The translations under genes and the position numbers were made by a program. A DNA stretch of 64,000 nt, from assembly GCA_017427885.1 (NCBI GenBank), contig JAFRRW010000011.1, positions 248,001 to 312,000 of the forward strand, in the 5' to 3' direction. The notes beneath the pieces are model-generated. The model saw only the letters and a program-made list of their open reading frames with translations, was not told where the DNA came from and made no database searches. Of this stretch, positions 53,510-62,446 are shown in pieces. The DNA comes from Bacteroidales bacterium. GTDB taxonomy: Bacteria > Bacteroidota > Bacteroidia > Bacteroidales > UBA932. Within the stretch, counting starts at the first letter, position 1. The number at the start of each line of letters is the position of its first letter.

Positions 53510-55807
53510 CTACCTTGCGCTGACAGGCCTGTCTTCGGGAGCCAGACCGAAATTCTCATCGGGCTTGGAATCCATCGTGAATTCCAATGTCCCGCCGGCC
53601 ATGATGTCTTCGTAGGTAATGAAAGATTTCGTGTATTCATTTCCGTTGAGCTTCACTCCACGGATATAGATGTTGCTGTCGCTGACACCCTTGGCCGTTA
53701 CAGTGAAGGTCTTGCCGCCGGGAAGGTTGATGACGGCTTTCGGGAAAATGGGGGTACCGAACACGTAAACGCCTCCTGCGGGATTCACCTGGAAGAAGCC
53801 GAGTGCCGACTGAACGTGCCAGGCAGACATCTGTCCGCAGTCTTCGTTGCCACTGAGGCCGTCAGGCTCGTCAGTGTACAGTTCCTTCTGGATCTTGTTG
53901 ACGATACGGGCCGTCTTCCACGGGCATCCGGCGAAGTTGTACATATAGGCGGTCTGGTGGCTGGGTTCATTCCCGTGGGCATACATTCCGATAAGACCGG
54001 TGACATCGACGGCCCTTCCTCCAAGGCTGCCTTCTGCGACGAACAGGTTGTCAAGGTTCTGGATGAAGGGTTCGTCACCACCGTGAAGACGGATCAGGTC
54101 TTCAGGACTCTGCGGGACCATAAAGGTGTACTGCCATCCGTTGCCTTCCGTGAAATGTCCCCTGCCGTCTTTTTCCCTCACGGCGCAGGGATCATAAGGC
54201 GTAACCCATTCACCAGTAACTTCCTTCGGACGGATCTTGTTGATGCTGCTGTCCCAGAAATTCTCGAATGTATGGCCATAACCCATGAATTTCTCATAAA
54301 TGTCCTCCTTTCCGAGCTTCTTGGCCAGAAGGGCGATGGCCCAGTCATCCACGGAATATTCCATACAGGCGGACGCCCTCAGACGGTAACCGATATCCTC
54401 GAACTGTGTGTTCGTCGGCCTCTTGCTGTCCTTGGATGCAGTCAGCAGCATGCACTCAAGGCTTTCTTCCGGATCTATCCCCTCTATACCTTTCAGGCAG
54501 GCATCCGCCACGATGGGGATGGAGCCGATTCCGGGCATGCACCAGGTTTCCCCGGCCTGCAGCGGCCAGATGGGCATAAGGTTCTGCTGGCGGCAGATGG
54601 CAAGCATCGAATTCATCATATCAGGCACCCTGTCCCTTTCGATAATGGTAAATAACGGATGCAGGGTACGGTAGGTATCCCAGGTTGAGAAAACCGTATA
54701 ATTGTCGGATGCGGCGGTATACACCTTGCCGTCCAGGCCGAGGTACTCTCCGTTCACATCGCAGTAGAGCTGGGGTTCTATCATCGTATGGAAAAGGGAG
54801 GTGTAGAAAATGCGTTTCTGCCTCTCGGAGCCGGTAGCTTCTATGCAGGAAAGCTCCTCGTTCCACTTGTCTCTGGCGGCCTTTTTCACTGCTTCGAAGT
54901 CCCACTCCGGCATTTCCTTTTCAAGGTTGGCCTTGGCATTGCCGCAGCTTACGGAAGAGATGGCAACCTTGACCATAAGATCTTCCATATCCGCACCGAA
55001 AGTAGCTACCGCCTTCACTCCTTCAGCCTTTTCCTTGCCTGAGCGATAGAGTCTGATATCCTCTGTAAGAGGAATCTGTACATGCAGTTCGTCCTCGCCG
55101 GAAAAGGTGTCACCCGTGAAGGTCTGGAAATCCTCTATGTCCTGGTTGAATACAGCATAGAAATAGACTTTCCGTTCGGGAGACCAGCCCTTGCACACAC
55201 GCCAGCCTTCCACGCTCCGGCCGTCTATTTTCCTGATGTAGGTGTCATAGGCGATATTGTCATTGCCATATTCCAGGTCTATAAGCAGGCGGCGGGCGTC
55301 TCCGTTCTTGTAGGAGTAATGATGAAGGCCTACCCTCTCTGTGGCGGTAAGTTCCACGTCAACCCCGTTTTCAAGGCCTACAGAGTAGTACCCAGGGGAT
55401 GCAGTCTCCCTGTCATGCCTATAGAATGACGACGTCGTGCCGTCCACGGTGACCACTTCGGCATTCCTGTCAGCCCTCATGGTACGGGACGGCCCGGTGA
55501 AAGGCATCAGGTTGATGTCGCAGAGGTCGGCGCAGCCGGTGCCGCTCAGGTGGGTATGGGAAAAACCGATGATGACGCTGTCGCTGTAGTGATAGCCGGA
55601 GCACCAGTCCCATCCGGTATGAAGGTCGGTAGGACCTAGCTGAACTGCGCCGAACGGTACGCTTGCACCTACGAACACGTGTCCGTGCCCTCCCGAGCCT
55701 ATGAACGGATCCACGAAAGAGGCCAGATCCCTGTCCTTATTATCAATTCTGTTCGAGCAGTCTGCGAAAGCCAGAACGATAAGGAATGCAAAAAAGATTT
55801 TTTTCAT
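53510..55807 (-). CDS. GH92 family alpha-mannosidase lipoprotein (second, canonical)
   Basis: 765 residues. Lipobox in LAFADCSN. Contains the canonical GH92 motifs FSTWDTYRTLHPLFTI, GNEDCGQMSAWHVQSALGFF and FSHTHLSGTGCADLCDINLM. These exo-acting, calcium-dependent enzymes trim alpha-mannose from N-glycans or yeast mannan. It follows the S46 peptidase by 36 bases and is probably cotranscribed with it, which would suit glycoprotein degradation. Confidence 0.93.
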   Translation of the reverse strand: MKKIFFAFLIVLAFADCSNRIDNKDRDLASFVDPFIGSGGHGHVFVGASVPFGAVQLGPTDLHTGWDWCSGYHYSDSVIIGFSHTHLSGTGCADLCDINLMPFTGPSRTMRADRNAEVVTVDGTTSSFYRHDRETASPGYYSVGLENGVDVELTATERVGLHHYSYKNGDARRLLIDLEYGNDNIAYDTYIRKIDGRSVEGWRVCKGWSPERKVYFYAVFNQDIEDFQTFTGDTFSGEDELHVQIPLTEDIRLYRSGKEKAEGVKAVATFGADMEDLMVKVAISSVSCGNAKANLEKEMPEWDFEAVKKAARDKWNEELSCIEATGSERQKRIFYTSLFHTMIEPQLYCDVNGEYLGLDGKVYTAASDNYTVFSTWDTYRTLHPLFTIIERDRVPDMMNSMLAICRQQNLMPIWPLQAGETWCMPGIGSIPIVADACLKGIEGIDPEESLECMLLTASKDSKRPTNTQFEDIGYRLRASACMEYSVDDWAIALLAKKLGKEDIYEKFMGYGHTFENFWDSSINKIRPKEVTGEWVTPYDPCAVREKDGRGHFTEGNGWQYTFMVPQSPEDLIRLHGGDEPFIQNLDNLFVAEGSLGGRAVDVTGLIGMYAHGNEPSHQTAYMYNFAGCPWKTARIVNKIQKELYTDEPDGLSGNEDCGQMSAWHVQSALGFFQVNPAGGVYVFGTPIFPKAVINLPGGKTFTVTAKGVSDSNIYIRGVKLNGNEYTKSFITYEDIMAGGTLEFTMDSKPDENFGLAPEDRPVSAR

Positions 55808-55843
55808 TTTGATTAACTGTTTATATGTGAACTCTCTAAATTC

Positions 55844-57808
55844 CTACTGAACGAAAGTCATCTCGTCCAGGAGATAGTCTGCATGGCCTATTTCCTTGAT
55901 GATGAATACTATATATCTCACGTCAATGGAAATGTTCCGGCAGAATTCCGGATCGAACACAATGTCGCTCATGGTTCCCTCCCAAACTCTGTCGAAGTTT
56001 ATGCCGATAAGGTTGCCGTCGGCGTTCAGGACAGGGCTTCCGGAATTGCCTCCGGAAGTGTGGTTGGTCGCCAGGAAGCACACCGGCTGGCTGTCGTGCC
56101 CCCCGGCGGCATAGACGTCCCTCAACTCCTGGGGGATATTGTAATCGAAGATGTCGGGGTCGTCTTTCTCGATGATTCCTTTAAGGGTGGATACTGGCTT
56201 GTAATAGATTGCGTCCGAGGGACTGTAGCCTTCCACGTGACCGTAGGCTACCCTGAGCGTGAGATTGGCGTCGGGATAGAAGTCCTTGTCCCTCAGATAA
56301 TCCATCTGGGCCTTCATATACGTGCGGTTGGCCAGGTTGATGGACCTGTTCAAGGCGTTCACCTGGGGTATAAGGTTCTTGGTATAGAATTCATCCAGGG
56401 ACGTTGCAAGGGCCTTCGCCTCCAGGCTGTCGGCGAACACGGCGTCCTTCCACCGCTCCATGTCAGCGTACTTTTTCCTGCCTTCGATGAAATATTCCGG
56501 TTTGTAACTGTCGTCCAGGGCCCCGTCGAAAGCCTTCATCATCGCCACGAAGGTCTCCTCGTCGATCGGCTGGTAATAGTCTTTCGGGTCCACCTTGCGA
56601 CCGGAGGCCATCTGCAGTTTTTCTATCGACCTGACCGTCTCATTATAGTATTCCGCGGCCCTGTACAGTGGATTCCGGGCCGCATACAGGTTGGCGAGCT
56701 GACCGGTGATCCCTTCGTACTGAGTACCCCTCGCCCATTCCTCGAAATCCTTCTCGAACCGCCGCTTTACGGCCACCGTGTTCATCTTCCTTATGCCCTT
56801 GGCCTCTCCCTGCCATTTCTTCCAGGCATTGGCCACCCCGGCATATTTCGAAGAATACTGGATCCTGACGGCCTGGCTCTGCGACATATACTTCTTCATA
56901 ATGTCGAGCCTGGTGGTCCTGAGGGCTATCTTTTCAGGATCGGAGACGTTGGCGATATAGTCCACCTCGGCGGAATGTACATATTCCCTGGTGCTCCCGG
57001 GGCAGCCGTAAACGAAGGTAAAATCCCCCTCCCTGACCCCTGCAAGGGATATTTTAAGAGATTTCTTAGGCCTGTAAGGCACGTTGTCTTCGCTGTAATC
57101 CGCCGGCAGGTTGTCCTTCCCGGCATAGATGCGGAAGATGGAGAAATCCCCGGTATGGCGGGGCCACATCCAGTTGTCGGTCTCCCCTCCGAACTTGCCT
57201 ATCGAAGAGGGCGGCGCACCCACCAGGCGGACGTCCCGGTACTCGCGGAATACGAACAGGAAATACTGGTTCCCATAGTACAGGGCTTCCACGCTGGCCT
57301 TAAGGCCATTCCCGTCCTTTACCGCCGCCTCCCTGAGTTTCTCCGAATTCTTCCTGACGATGTTCAGGCGGGCCTCCTCGTCCATCTTCTTGGGATTATA
57401 CCCCTTCAACACCTGCGCCGTCACGTCCTCCATCCTCTCGAGGAACTTCACCGTCAGGCCAGGGTTGGGCAGTTCCTCATTCCTCGTAAGGGCCCAGAAA
57501 CCATCCTTCAGATAGTCGTATTCCACGGAGGAATGCTTCTGGATGAAACTGTAGCCGCAGTGATGGTTGGTGAAGAGGAGCCCCTCGTCGCTCACCAGTT
57601 CCGCGGTGCAGCCGCTGCCGAAAAGGACTACGGCGTCCTTGAGGGAAGCCTGGTTCACGCTGTATATGTCCTCCGCGGTGAGGCGGAAGCCCTTGGCCTG
57701 CATGTCGGCTATCCTCTGGGAGATAAGTGCCGGCAGCCACATCCCCTCGTCCGCCCGGACCGGCAGGAAAGCAAGGAGGGAAAGCAGTATGATTACGGTT
57801 TTTCTCAT
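55844..57808 (-). CDS. S46-family dipeptidyl-peptidase (DPP7/DPP11-like)
   Basis: 654 residues with signal peptide MRKTVIILLSLLAFLPVRADEG. The catalytic His is in LLFTNHHCGYSFIQ (about residue 82) and the Ser is in TSGGNSGSPVLNADG. The pocket-forming segment reads INFDRVWEGTMSD; an Arg in that FDR position is associated with DPP11-type preference for Asp/Glu, whereas DPP7 has Gly. Family members are usually about 700-720 residues, so this one is 50-60 shorter. Role: release of dipeptides from peptides in the periplasm. Confidence 0.92.
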   Translation of the reverse strand: MRKTVIILLSLLAFLPVRADEGMWLPALISQRIADMQAKGFRLTAEDIYSVNQASLKDAVVLFGSGCTAELVSDEGLLFTNHHCGYSFIQKHSSVEYDYLKDGFWALTRNEELPNPGLTVKFLERMEDVTAQVLKGYNPKKMDEEARLNIVRKNSEKLREAAVKDGNGLKASVEALYYGNQYFLFVFREYRDVRLVGAPPSSIGKFGGETDNWMWPRHTGDFSIFRIYAGKDNLPADYSEDNVPYRPKKSLKISLAGVREGDFTFVYGCPGSTREYVHSAEVDYIANVSDPEKIALRTTRLDIMKKYMSQSQAVRIQYSSKYAGVANAWKKWQGEAKGIRKMNTVAVKRRFEKDFEEWARGTQYEGITGQLANLYAARNPLYRAAEYYNETVRSIEKLQMASGRKVDPKDYYQPIDEETFVAMMKAFDGALDDSYKPEYFIEGRKKYADMERWKDAVFADSLEAKALATSLDEFYTKNLIPQVNALNRSINLANRTYMKAQMDYLRDKDFYPDANLTLRVAYGHVEGYSPSDAIYYKPVSTLKGIIEKDDPDIFDYNIPQELRDVYAAGGHDSQPVCFLATNHTSGGNSGSPVLNADGNLIGINFDRVWEGTMSDIVFDPEFCRNISIDVRYIVFIIKEIGHADYLLDEMTFVQ

Positions 57809-57878
57809 AATTCGGATTTATACGGCAATTTACAAAAAAGTCCCGGATTATCCGTTTTAAAAATTACCCGAAATGATG

Positions 57879-57886
57879 TAACTTTG
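57879..57886 (+). promoter_or_regulatory. Promoter -7 box for the D-serine ammonia-lyase gene
   Basis: TAACTTTG matches TAnnTTTG, 21 bases before ATG 57908. Confidence 0.5.
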
Positions 57887-57907
57887 ATATCCCGCAACAG
57901 CAGAGCA

Positions 57908-59251
57908 ATGGACATCAAGGAATATATTGACAGGGATCCGGCGCTGAGAGAGGTATCTCAGATGAAGGAGACGGTCTGGATCAATCCCAGGCTACTGTCT
58001 GTCGACAGGACGGCCGCAGATCTTCAGAAGGTGGTGTCGGACGGGGACATCGCGGATGCGGAAGCCCGGCTCGGACGCTTCGCCCCCTTCATCGCACTTC
58101 GCTTCCCCGAAACCCGGGCGGACGGAGGGCTGATCGAATCCCCCCTGGAAGACATTCCCTTGATGCAGAAGGCTCTGGAAGAGACTTGCGGCTGCCGGAT
58201 ACCGGGGCGGCTGATGATGAAGATGGATTCGCACCTTGCCATAGCCGGTTCCGTCAAGGCACGGGGAGGGATCTATGAAGTGCTCAAGCACGCCGAGGAC
58301 CTCGCCGTAGCGGCCGGGAAACTCGACGTGAATGAATCCTATACCAGGCTGGCCGGGCCGGACATGAGGGAGTTTTTCGGACAATACACCATGCAGGTCG
58401 GTTCCACGGGGAATCTCGGAATGTCCATCGGAATAATGTCTGCGGCCCTGGGATTCAAGGTCAAGGTCCACATGTCGGCAGACGCGAAACGATGGAAGAA
58501 GGACCTGCTCAGGAGCAAGGGGGTGGAAGTGATTGAATATGATGACGACTACTCCCGGGCTGTCGCCGAAGGACGCAAGAATTCAGACCTCGACCCCCGC
58601 AGTTATTTCGTGGATGACGAGAAGTCCGTGGACCTGTTCCTGGGATATGCGGTGGCGGCAGGACGCCTGAAAGGGCAGCTGGAAGAAAAGGGGATAAAAG
58701 TGGATGCCGACCATCCGCTGATAGTGTATATTCCTGCAGGGGTGGGCGGAGCGCCGGGCGGCGTGTCATATGGACTCAAGAGGATCTTCGGAGACGATGT
58801 CCACTGCTTCTTCACCGAGCCCGTGCGCTGTCCTTCCGTCCTTCTGGGCGTTGCGACGCAGCTGTTCGAGAAAGCGAATGTCCACGATTTCGGCATCAGC
58901 GGAAAGACGGAGGCGGACGGCCTTGCCTGCGCAAGCCCGTCCGGATTCGTGACGAGGATGATGACGAACCTGCTTTCCGGAGAGTTCACGGTGGACGACT
59001 GGCGCCTGTACGATTATCTGCGGCTTCTGGACAAGACCGAAGGGAAGCGCGTCGAACCCTCCAGCTGCGCCGCCTTCATCGGTCCCTGCAGCCTTCTTGA
59101 GGCTGAAGCCTCCGGGAAGTACTGCTCCATCCACGGCCTTTCGGAAAAGAGGCTCGCCGATTCCACCCAGATCGTCTGGATGACAGGCGGCCTCCTGGTA
59201 CCTGAAAAAATCTGGGAGGAGTACCTTTCCAGGCACCTCTCCCAGTCTTGA
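57908..59251 (+). CDS. dsdA: D-serine ammonia-lyase
   Basis: 447 residues, PLP-dependent fold II. The PLP lysine is in IAGSVKARGGIYEV; the phosphate loop is VGSTGNLGMSIGI and the C-terminal glycine loop is PAGVGGAPGGVSYG. The start at ATG 57908 gives MDIKEYIDRDPALREVSQMK; an open frame continues upstream only because it runs antisense through the S46 gene. It deaminates D-serine to pyruvate and ammonia, relieving toxicity. Confidence 0.94.
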   Translation: MDIKEYIDRDPALREVSQMKETVWINPRLLSVDRTAADLQKVVSDGDIADAEARLGRFAPFIALRFPETRADGGLIESPLEDIPLMQKALEETCGCRIPGRLMMKMDSHLAIAGSVKARGGIYEVLKHAEDLAVAAGKLDVNESYTRLAGPDMREFFGQYTMQVGSTGNLGMSIGIMSAALGFKVKVHMSADAKRWKKDLLRSKGVEVIEYDDDYSRAVAEGRKNSDLDPRSYFVDDEKSVDLFLGYAVAAGRLKGQLEEKGIKVDADHPLIVYIPAGVGGAPGGVSYGLKRIFGDDVHCFFTEPVRCPSVLLGVATQLFEKANVHDFGISGKTEADGLACASPSGFVTRMMTNLLSGEFTVDDWRLYDYLRLLDKTEGKRVEPSSCAAFIGPCSLLEAEASGKYCSIHGLSEKRLADSTQIVWMTGGLLVPEKIWEEYLSRHLSQS

Positions 59252-59261
59252 CATCTTCACA

Positions 59262-59274
59262 TGCCGTTCCGGCA
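59262..59274. terminator. Short hairpin between convergent genes
   Basis: TGCCG-TTC-CGGCA in the 30-bp gap between dsdA and the GH39-like gene; probably a shared weak terminator. Confidence 0.35.
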
Positions 59275-59281
59275 GAACTGT

Positions 59282-60646
59282 CTACCGAAGTTCGACTATC
59301 AGGAAAGCGTTGGGTCTCAAGACAATCTCGACGTAGTTGTCCTTTATCTCAAGGGGAATTTCCGTATATATGTGGGAATCGTCCGTCAGATGGCCGGTCA
59401 CTTCGGTGTACTGGCCGTCCAATATGATTTTCATCCCCTTCACGAAACCGGAATCCGAGTCGTCGCTGTACCTCGTGACAAGGACGGCTACCTTGTTCCC
59501 CTCCCCCTTGACTGCTGTCGCATAAGTGTCTTCGACTCCGCTGGTTATCACCGTTTCCGCATCAACCTGGGTACCGTAACGCGATAGTTTGTCCCAGGCC
59601 TGGAAAGCATAATATGTCTTGGTCGGTTCCCATCTTTCCCTGTCGACCAGGCCGTTGTAGGATGCTCCCGGATTGGCGCAATAATACATCATCATGTCGC
59701 AGCTTTCATCCTGCATCAGCTGCATAGCCGCCATCACGAAGGATGCGCCTATTTCCGACCCCATCCGCCTGTAGGAAAGATGGGCGTACCTTTCCTTCAT
59801 GTAATTCCATTCGTTGAGGATACTCTCCGTATCCTTGAAGCCACGTTCGTCCAACATTTTCCGGACAAGACGACACCTTTCGACAATGTCCTCTGGAGAC
59901 GTCGTGTAGATATGCCAGGAAAAGAAATCGAGCGGGAGCCTGTTCTTGGCGGCGAAATCGAGGAAATGCTCCGTAAAAGGAATGGTAGCATTGGCGACCG
60001 CGGGCCCGCCGATCATAAGGTCGGGGAAACACTTCTTCAGGTGCAGGGAGGCGGTCTTGTACAATTCGAAGAATTCCTCTTCCGTGCCTGTCCACATAGG
60101 CTCTCCGATATCGGGCTCGTTCCATATCTCCCAGTACCTTATGTTGTAGTGGAAACCCTCGGCCCATCCCTCGTTGTAGTGCCTTATGATGTGCTCGCAG
60201 ATCTGCGCCCACTTCTTGAAATCCTTCGGAGGATTGACGTTATATTTCTTCACGGACCACTCTATCCTCTGGCCAAGGCGGTAGAATATCTCCGTCCCGA
60301 CGGCGAGATTGTTCTTGATGAACCTGTCAGTCTCCTTGAACACATATGCCGACGGATCGTTGACGTTCTTCGAGAAATCCGGGAAAATCGCCGAGATGTC
60401 GATGGTATGCTCCCCGCCGTAACCCGTCCATTCGGATGTGTCGTGGGTCCTGGCGTAGGGTATATGGACCGCCTTGACTGCTCCTCCTCTGTCCGAATTG
60501 TAGAACTGGCTGCCAAGCGGACCGTTGTTCAGGCCGTTCATCGGCTTGACGGGACCGATTACCCGGGAAGTGTTGACCTTGACGTCGTCCGCAAAGACCA
60601 CCGAACCGACCAGCAGCAAAGAGAGAAGAAGAATGATTCTTTTCAT
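59282..60646 (-). CDS. GH39-like glycoside hydrolase
   Basis: 454 residues with signal peptide MKRIILLLSLLLVGSVVFAD. The TIM barrel has the acid/base in YWEIWNEPDIGEPMW and the nucleophile in TESILNEWNYMKE, with FFSWHIYTTSPED between them; these match clan GH-A family 39 (beta-xylosidase / alpha-L-iduronidase group). A C-terminal beta domain follows. Substrate is unknown. REP-like copy B lies in its upstream region. Confidence 0.85.
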   Translation of the reverse strand: MKRIILLLSLLLVGSVVFADDVKVNTSRVIGPVKPMNGLNNGPLGSQFYNSDRGGAVKAVHIPYARTHDTSEWTGYGGEHTIDISAIFPDFSKNVNDPSAYVFKETDRFIKNNLAVGTEIFYRLGQRIEWSVKKYNVNPPKDFKKWAQICEHIIRHYNEGWAEGFHYNIRYWEIWNEPDIGEPMWTGTEEEFFELYKTASLHLKKCFPDLMIGGPAVANATIPFTEHFLDFAAKNRLPLDFFSWHIYTTSPEDIVERCRLVRKMLDERGFKDTESILNEWNYMKERYAHLSYRRMGSEIGASFVMAAMQLMQDESCDMMMYYCANPGASYNGLVDRERWEPTKTYYAFQAWDKLSRYGTQVDAETVITSGVEDTYATAVKGEGNKVAVLVTRYSDDSDSGFVKGMKIILDGQYTEVTGHLTDDSHIYTEIPLEIKDNYVEIVLRPNAFLIVELR

Positions 60647-60704
60647 TGGTTATCGAACTATATTTTTTACAAGATAGCGATTATTCCTGGCAAAACCTCA
60701 CAAA

Positions 60705-60794
60705 CTGCGGGAGGTGTCCCTAAAACAGGGACATCTCCTGCAAAAACGGCCTTATTTGCGGGTACTCTGACGATTTTTGGGACATCTCCCGCAG
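60705..60794. repeat. 90-bp REP/BIME-like element, copy B (inverted)
   Basis: The reverse complement aligns with copies at 31192-31281 and 63432-63521 across all 90 positions. CTGCGGGAGATGTCCCAAAA opens it (on the minus strand), followed by ATCGTCAGAGTACCCGCA and then the palindromic half. Left-hand stem here is GCGGGAGGTGTCCC/GGGACATCTCCTGC with small changes. It fills the gap between the glycosylase stop and the GH39-like start. Confidence 0.85.
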
Positions 60795-60799
60795 CGGGC

Positions 60800-61366
60800 C
60801 TAAATGGAAGGGAACAACCGGCGATAGATTTCAGCCTTCTGATTCAGGGGAAGAGGGTAGGCGCGGGAGGTGGAAGGCATGCGCCAGAAGTGCAGGTGGC
60901 GGGAACCGACCGTCAGGTCAACGTATTCTCCGACGGGCGGAATCCTGCACCCATAACGCCCGGTGATGGTTTCCGTCGCTTTCTGGCCGGTGGTCACCAG
61001 AGTGTCGCAGGCGGGAATCTGCTCCAACAGGGCCTCTATGTCGGTGGTGGTCACCACCTCCAGGAAGGCGTCGGAGGCATTGTCCTTCAGGCGTCTGACC
61101 TCGTATGCCGTATCGTAGAAAGCCAGCCCTTCCCGGAGGCAGAACTCCCGGATGGCGGCCTCGTCGAACCGCTTCTCTGGATTTATGCAGAAATGGTCCT
61201 TGTCATCAAAGCGGATAAGTCCGAGGATGCGCCAGAAGTCGTTGATCCAGTTGGGGTAATAGAACGGCATGCACCAGCGCTTCCTCTGCGGCGGGAAACT
61301 TCCCAGGAACAGGATGCGCGCATCGGGCGGCAGAAAGGGCTTGAAAGGATGTTTTTCAGTGGACAT
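60800..61366 (-). CDS. Uracil-DNA glycosylase family protein (TDG/MUG-like)
   Basis: 188 residues from ATG 61366 (MSTEKHPFKPFLPPDARILF). Motif A is LFLGSFPPQRKRWCMPFYYP and the C-terminal motif is RMPSTSRAYPLPLNQK, replacing the usual LPSTSP/LPSPS. Predicted to remove uracil or other deaminated bases. Its start overlaps the end of the AlkD-like gene by 11 bases. Confidence 0.8.
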   Translation of the reverse strand: MSTEKHPFKPFLPPDARILFLGSFPPQRKRWCMPFYYPNWINDFWRILGLIRFDDKDHFCINPEKRFDEAAIREFCLREGLAFYDTAYEVRRLKDNASDAFLEVVTTTDIEALLEQIPACDTLVTTGQKATETITGRYGCRIPPVGEYVDLTVGSRHLHFWRMPSTSRAYPLPLNQKAEIYRRLFPSI

Positions 61367-62108
61367 TACCGGATAGATAGGCTTTTCTCTCCGCCTCCGG
61401 GAACTTCTCAACGGCATAACGGAGCATTGTTCGTGGCATTGTCTGGCAGCGGATGGATCCCCTATCAGGTCGGGGATGACAATCGGGGTCCGGGCCTTGA
61501 AGATATGCTTCCAGGGCCGCCTTGTCGCGTTTCCCGGCTTCGCGGAGAAGCCAGCCTACCGCCTTGTGGATAAGGTCGTGCGTATGATGAAGGAGGATGT
61601 CGGCTATGGCGAAGGTGTCGGTAATCTGCCCGTGACGGATGAAGGTCATCGTGCTCACAATGCCTATCCGCTGTTCCCAGATGGTCCTGCCGTTCCGGGC
61701 CAGGTCATAAAGCAGGGAACGGTCCCTGTCCAGCAGCCATTCTCCCAACAATGGGTAGCACGACAGGTCGACAAGGTCCCAGTTGTTGATCCTGTCCGTA
61801 TGCGCCAGGTAGAACCCGACGAACTCCTCGCGGTCCTTTTCCTGACGGTCGTGCCGGAACATCTCCACCAACGCCAGCAGGGCTGCCAGCCTCACCTCGT
61901 GGTACCCGCTGGCAAGGCATTCCTCTAGTTCCGCCAATCCCACGTCCCGCCAGCACTCTTTCACCACGGCCCTCGTCACCGGCACCTTGATTCCCAGGAA
62001 TTTATCCCCCTCTCCGTACTGCCCCTTCCTGGTCTTGAAGAATCTGGCCAGCCCCTCCACCTGGGACGGGTCGGCATTTTCCAGCATTTTTGAAATCAGT
62101 ATATTCAC
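61356..62108 (-). CDS. DNA alkylation repair protein (AlkD-like, HEAT repeats)
   Basis: 250 residues of helical HEAT-like repeats. Family signatures: KFLGIKVPVTRAVVKECW near the N-terminus, NNWDLVDLSCYPLLGEWLL in the centre and HDLIHKAVGWLLREAGKRD near the end. AlkD proteins excise positively charged alkylated bases without flipping. Coupled on both sides by overlaps to the glycosylase and to a small unknown gene. Confidence 0.9.
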   Translation of the reverse strand: MNILISKMLENADPSQVEGLARFFKTRKGQYGEGDKFLGIKVPVTRAVVKECWRDVGLAELEECLASGYHEVRLAALLALVEMFRHDRQEKDREEFVGFYLAHTDRINNWDLVDLSCYPLLGEWLLDRDRSLLYDLARNGRTIWEQRIGIVSTMTFIRHGQITDTFAIADILLHHTHDLIHKAVGWLLREAGKRDKAALEAYLQGPDPDCHPRPDRGSIRCQTMPRTMLRYAVEKFPEAERKAYLSGNVH

Positions 62109-62335
62109 TTTGATTCGTGATTGATTGTGTTCAGGTTTCCTTTCCGGACTATGACGAATTCGTTCTCATACGGCCGGCCCTCGCAAATCCGTTTCGTGCG
62201 GAATGTCTGGTACTTGATTTTCAACAGGTTCTTTACCCTGGAATCTTCGAACATCGCTGCCGCCGACCCAAAGTAGAAATGCTCACGGGAGTCCTTGACC
62301 TCCACGTGGATGATTGTCCTGTCGTGTTTTAACAT
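62105..62335 (-). CDS. Small unknown protein heading the DNA-repair operon
   Basis: 76 residues from ATG 62335 (MLKHDRTIIHVEVKDSREHF). No domain recognised; sequence is basic with a predicted beta start and helix (AAMFEDSRVKNLLKIKYQTF). I recall similar small proteins in Bacteroides but no function. Stop overlaps the AlkD-like start (ATGA), so it is part of the operon. A TATATTTG box on the minus strand (62348-62355) lies 13 bases upstream. Confidence 0.65.
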   Translation of the reverse strand: MLKHDRTIIHVEVKDSREHFYFGSAAAMFEDSRVKNLLKIKYQTFRTKRICEGRPYENEFVIVRKGNLNTINHESK

Positions 62336-62383
62336 TGTGCTGCTCCGCAAATATAACGATAATCTACAAATAATTCAGAAATG

Positions 62384-62413
62384 TTGAGTGTTTTAAACAA
62401 ATGTTTATCTTTG
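62384..62413 (+). promoter_or_regulatory. Promoter of the RAYT gene
   Basis: TTG (62384-62386), 19-nt spacer and TATCTTTG (62406-62413) match the Bacteroidota -33/-7 pattern well. It rules out the in-frame ATG at 62381 as the start and supports ATG 62447. Confidence 0.7.
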
Positions 62414-62446
62414 CTGAGCCGGGGCAAAAGAGCCGGAAGGATTATT

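Noticed and set aside
55883..59251. A continuous open frame of more than 1,100 codons on the plus strand spanning two genes
   Set aside because: Its first two thirds run exactly antisense to the S46 peptidase, which has a signal peptide and catalytic motifs. Only the last 447 codons, from ATG 57908, are a real protein (D-serine ammonia-lyase). The rest reflects codon bias that avoids stops on the opposite strand.
59780..61573. A 597-codon plus-strand open frame across the GH39-like and glycosylase genes
   Set aside because: It passes through REP copy B and antisense to two real genes; no coding features.
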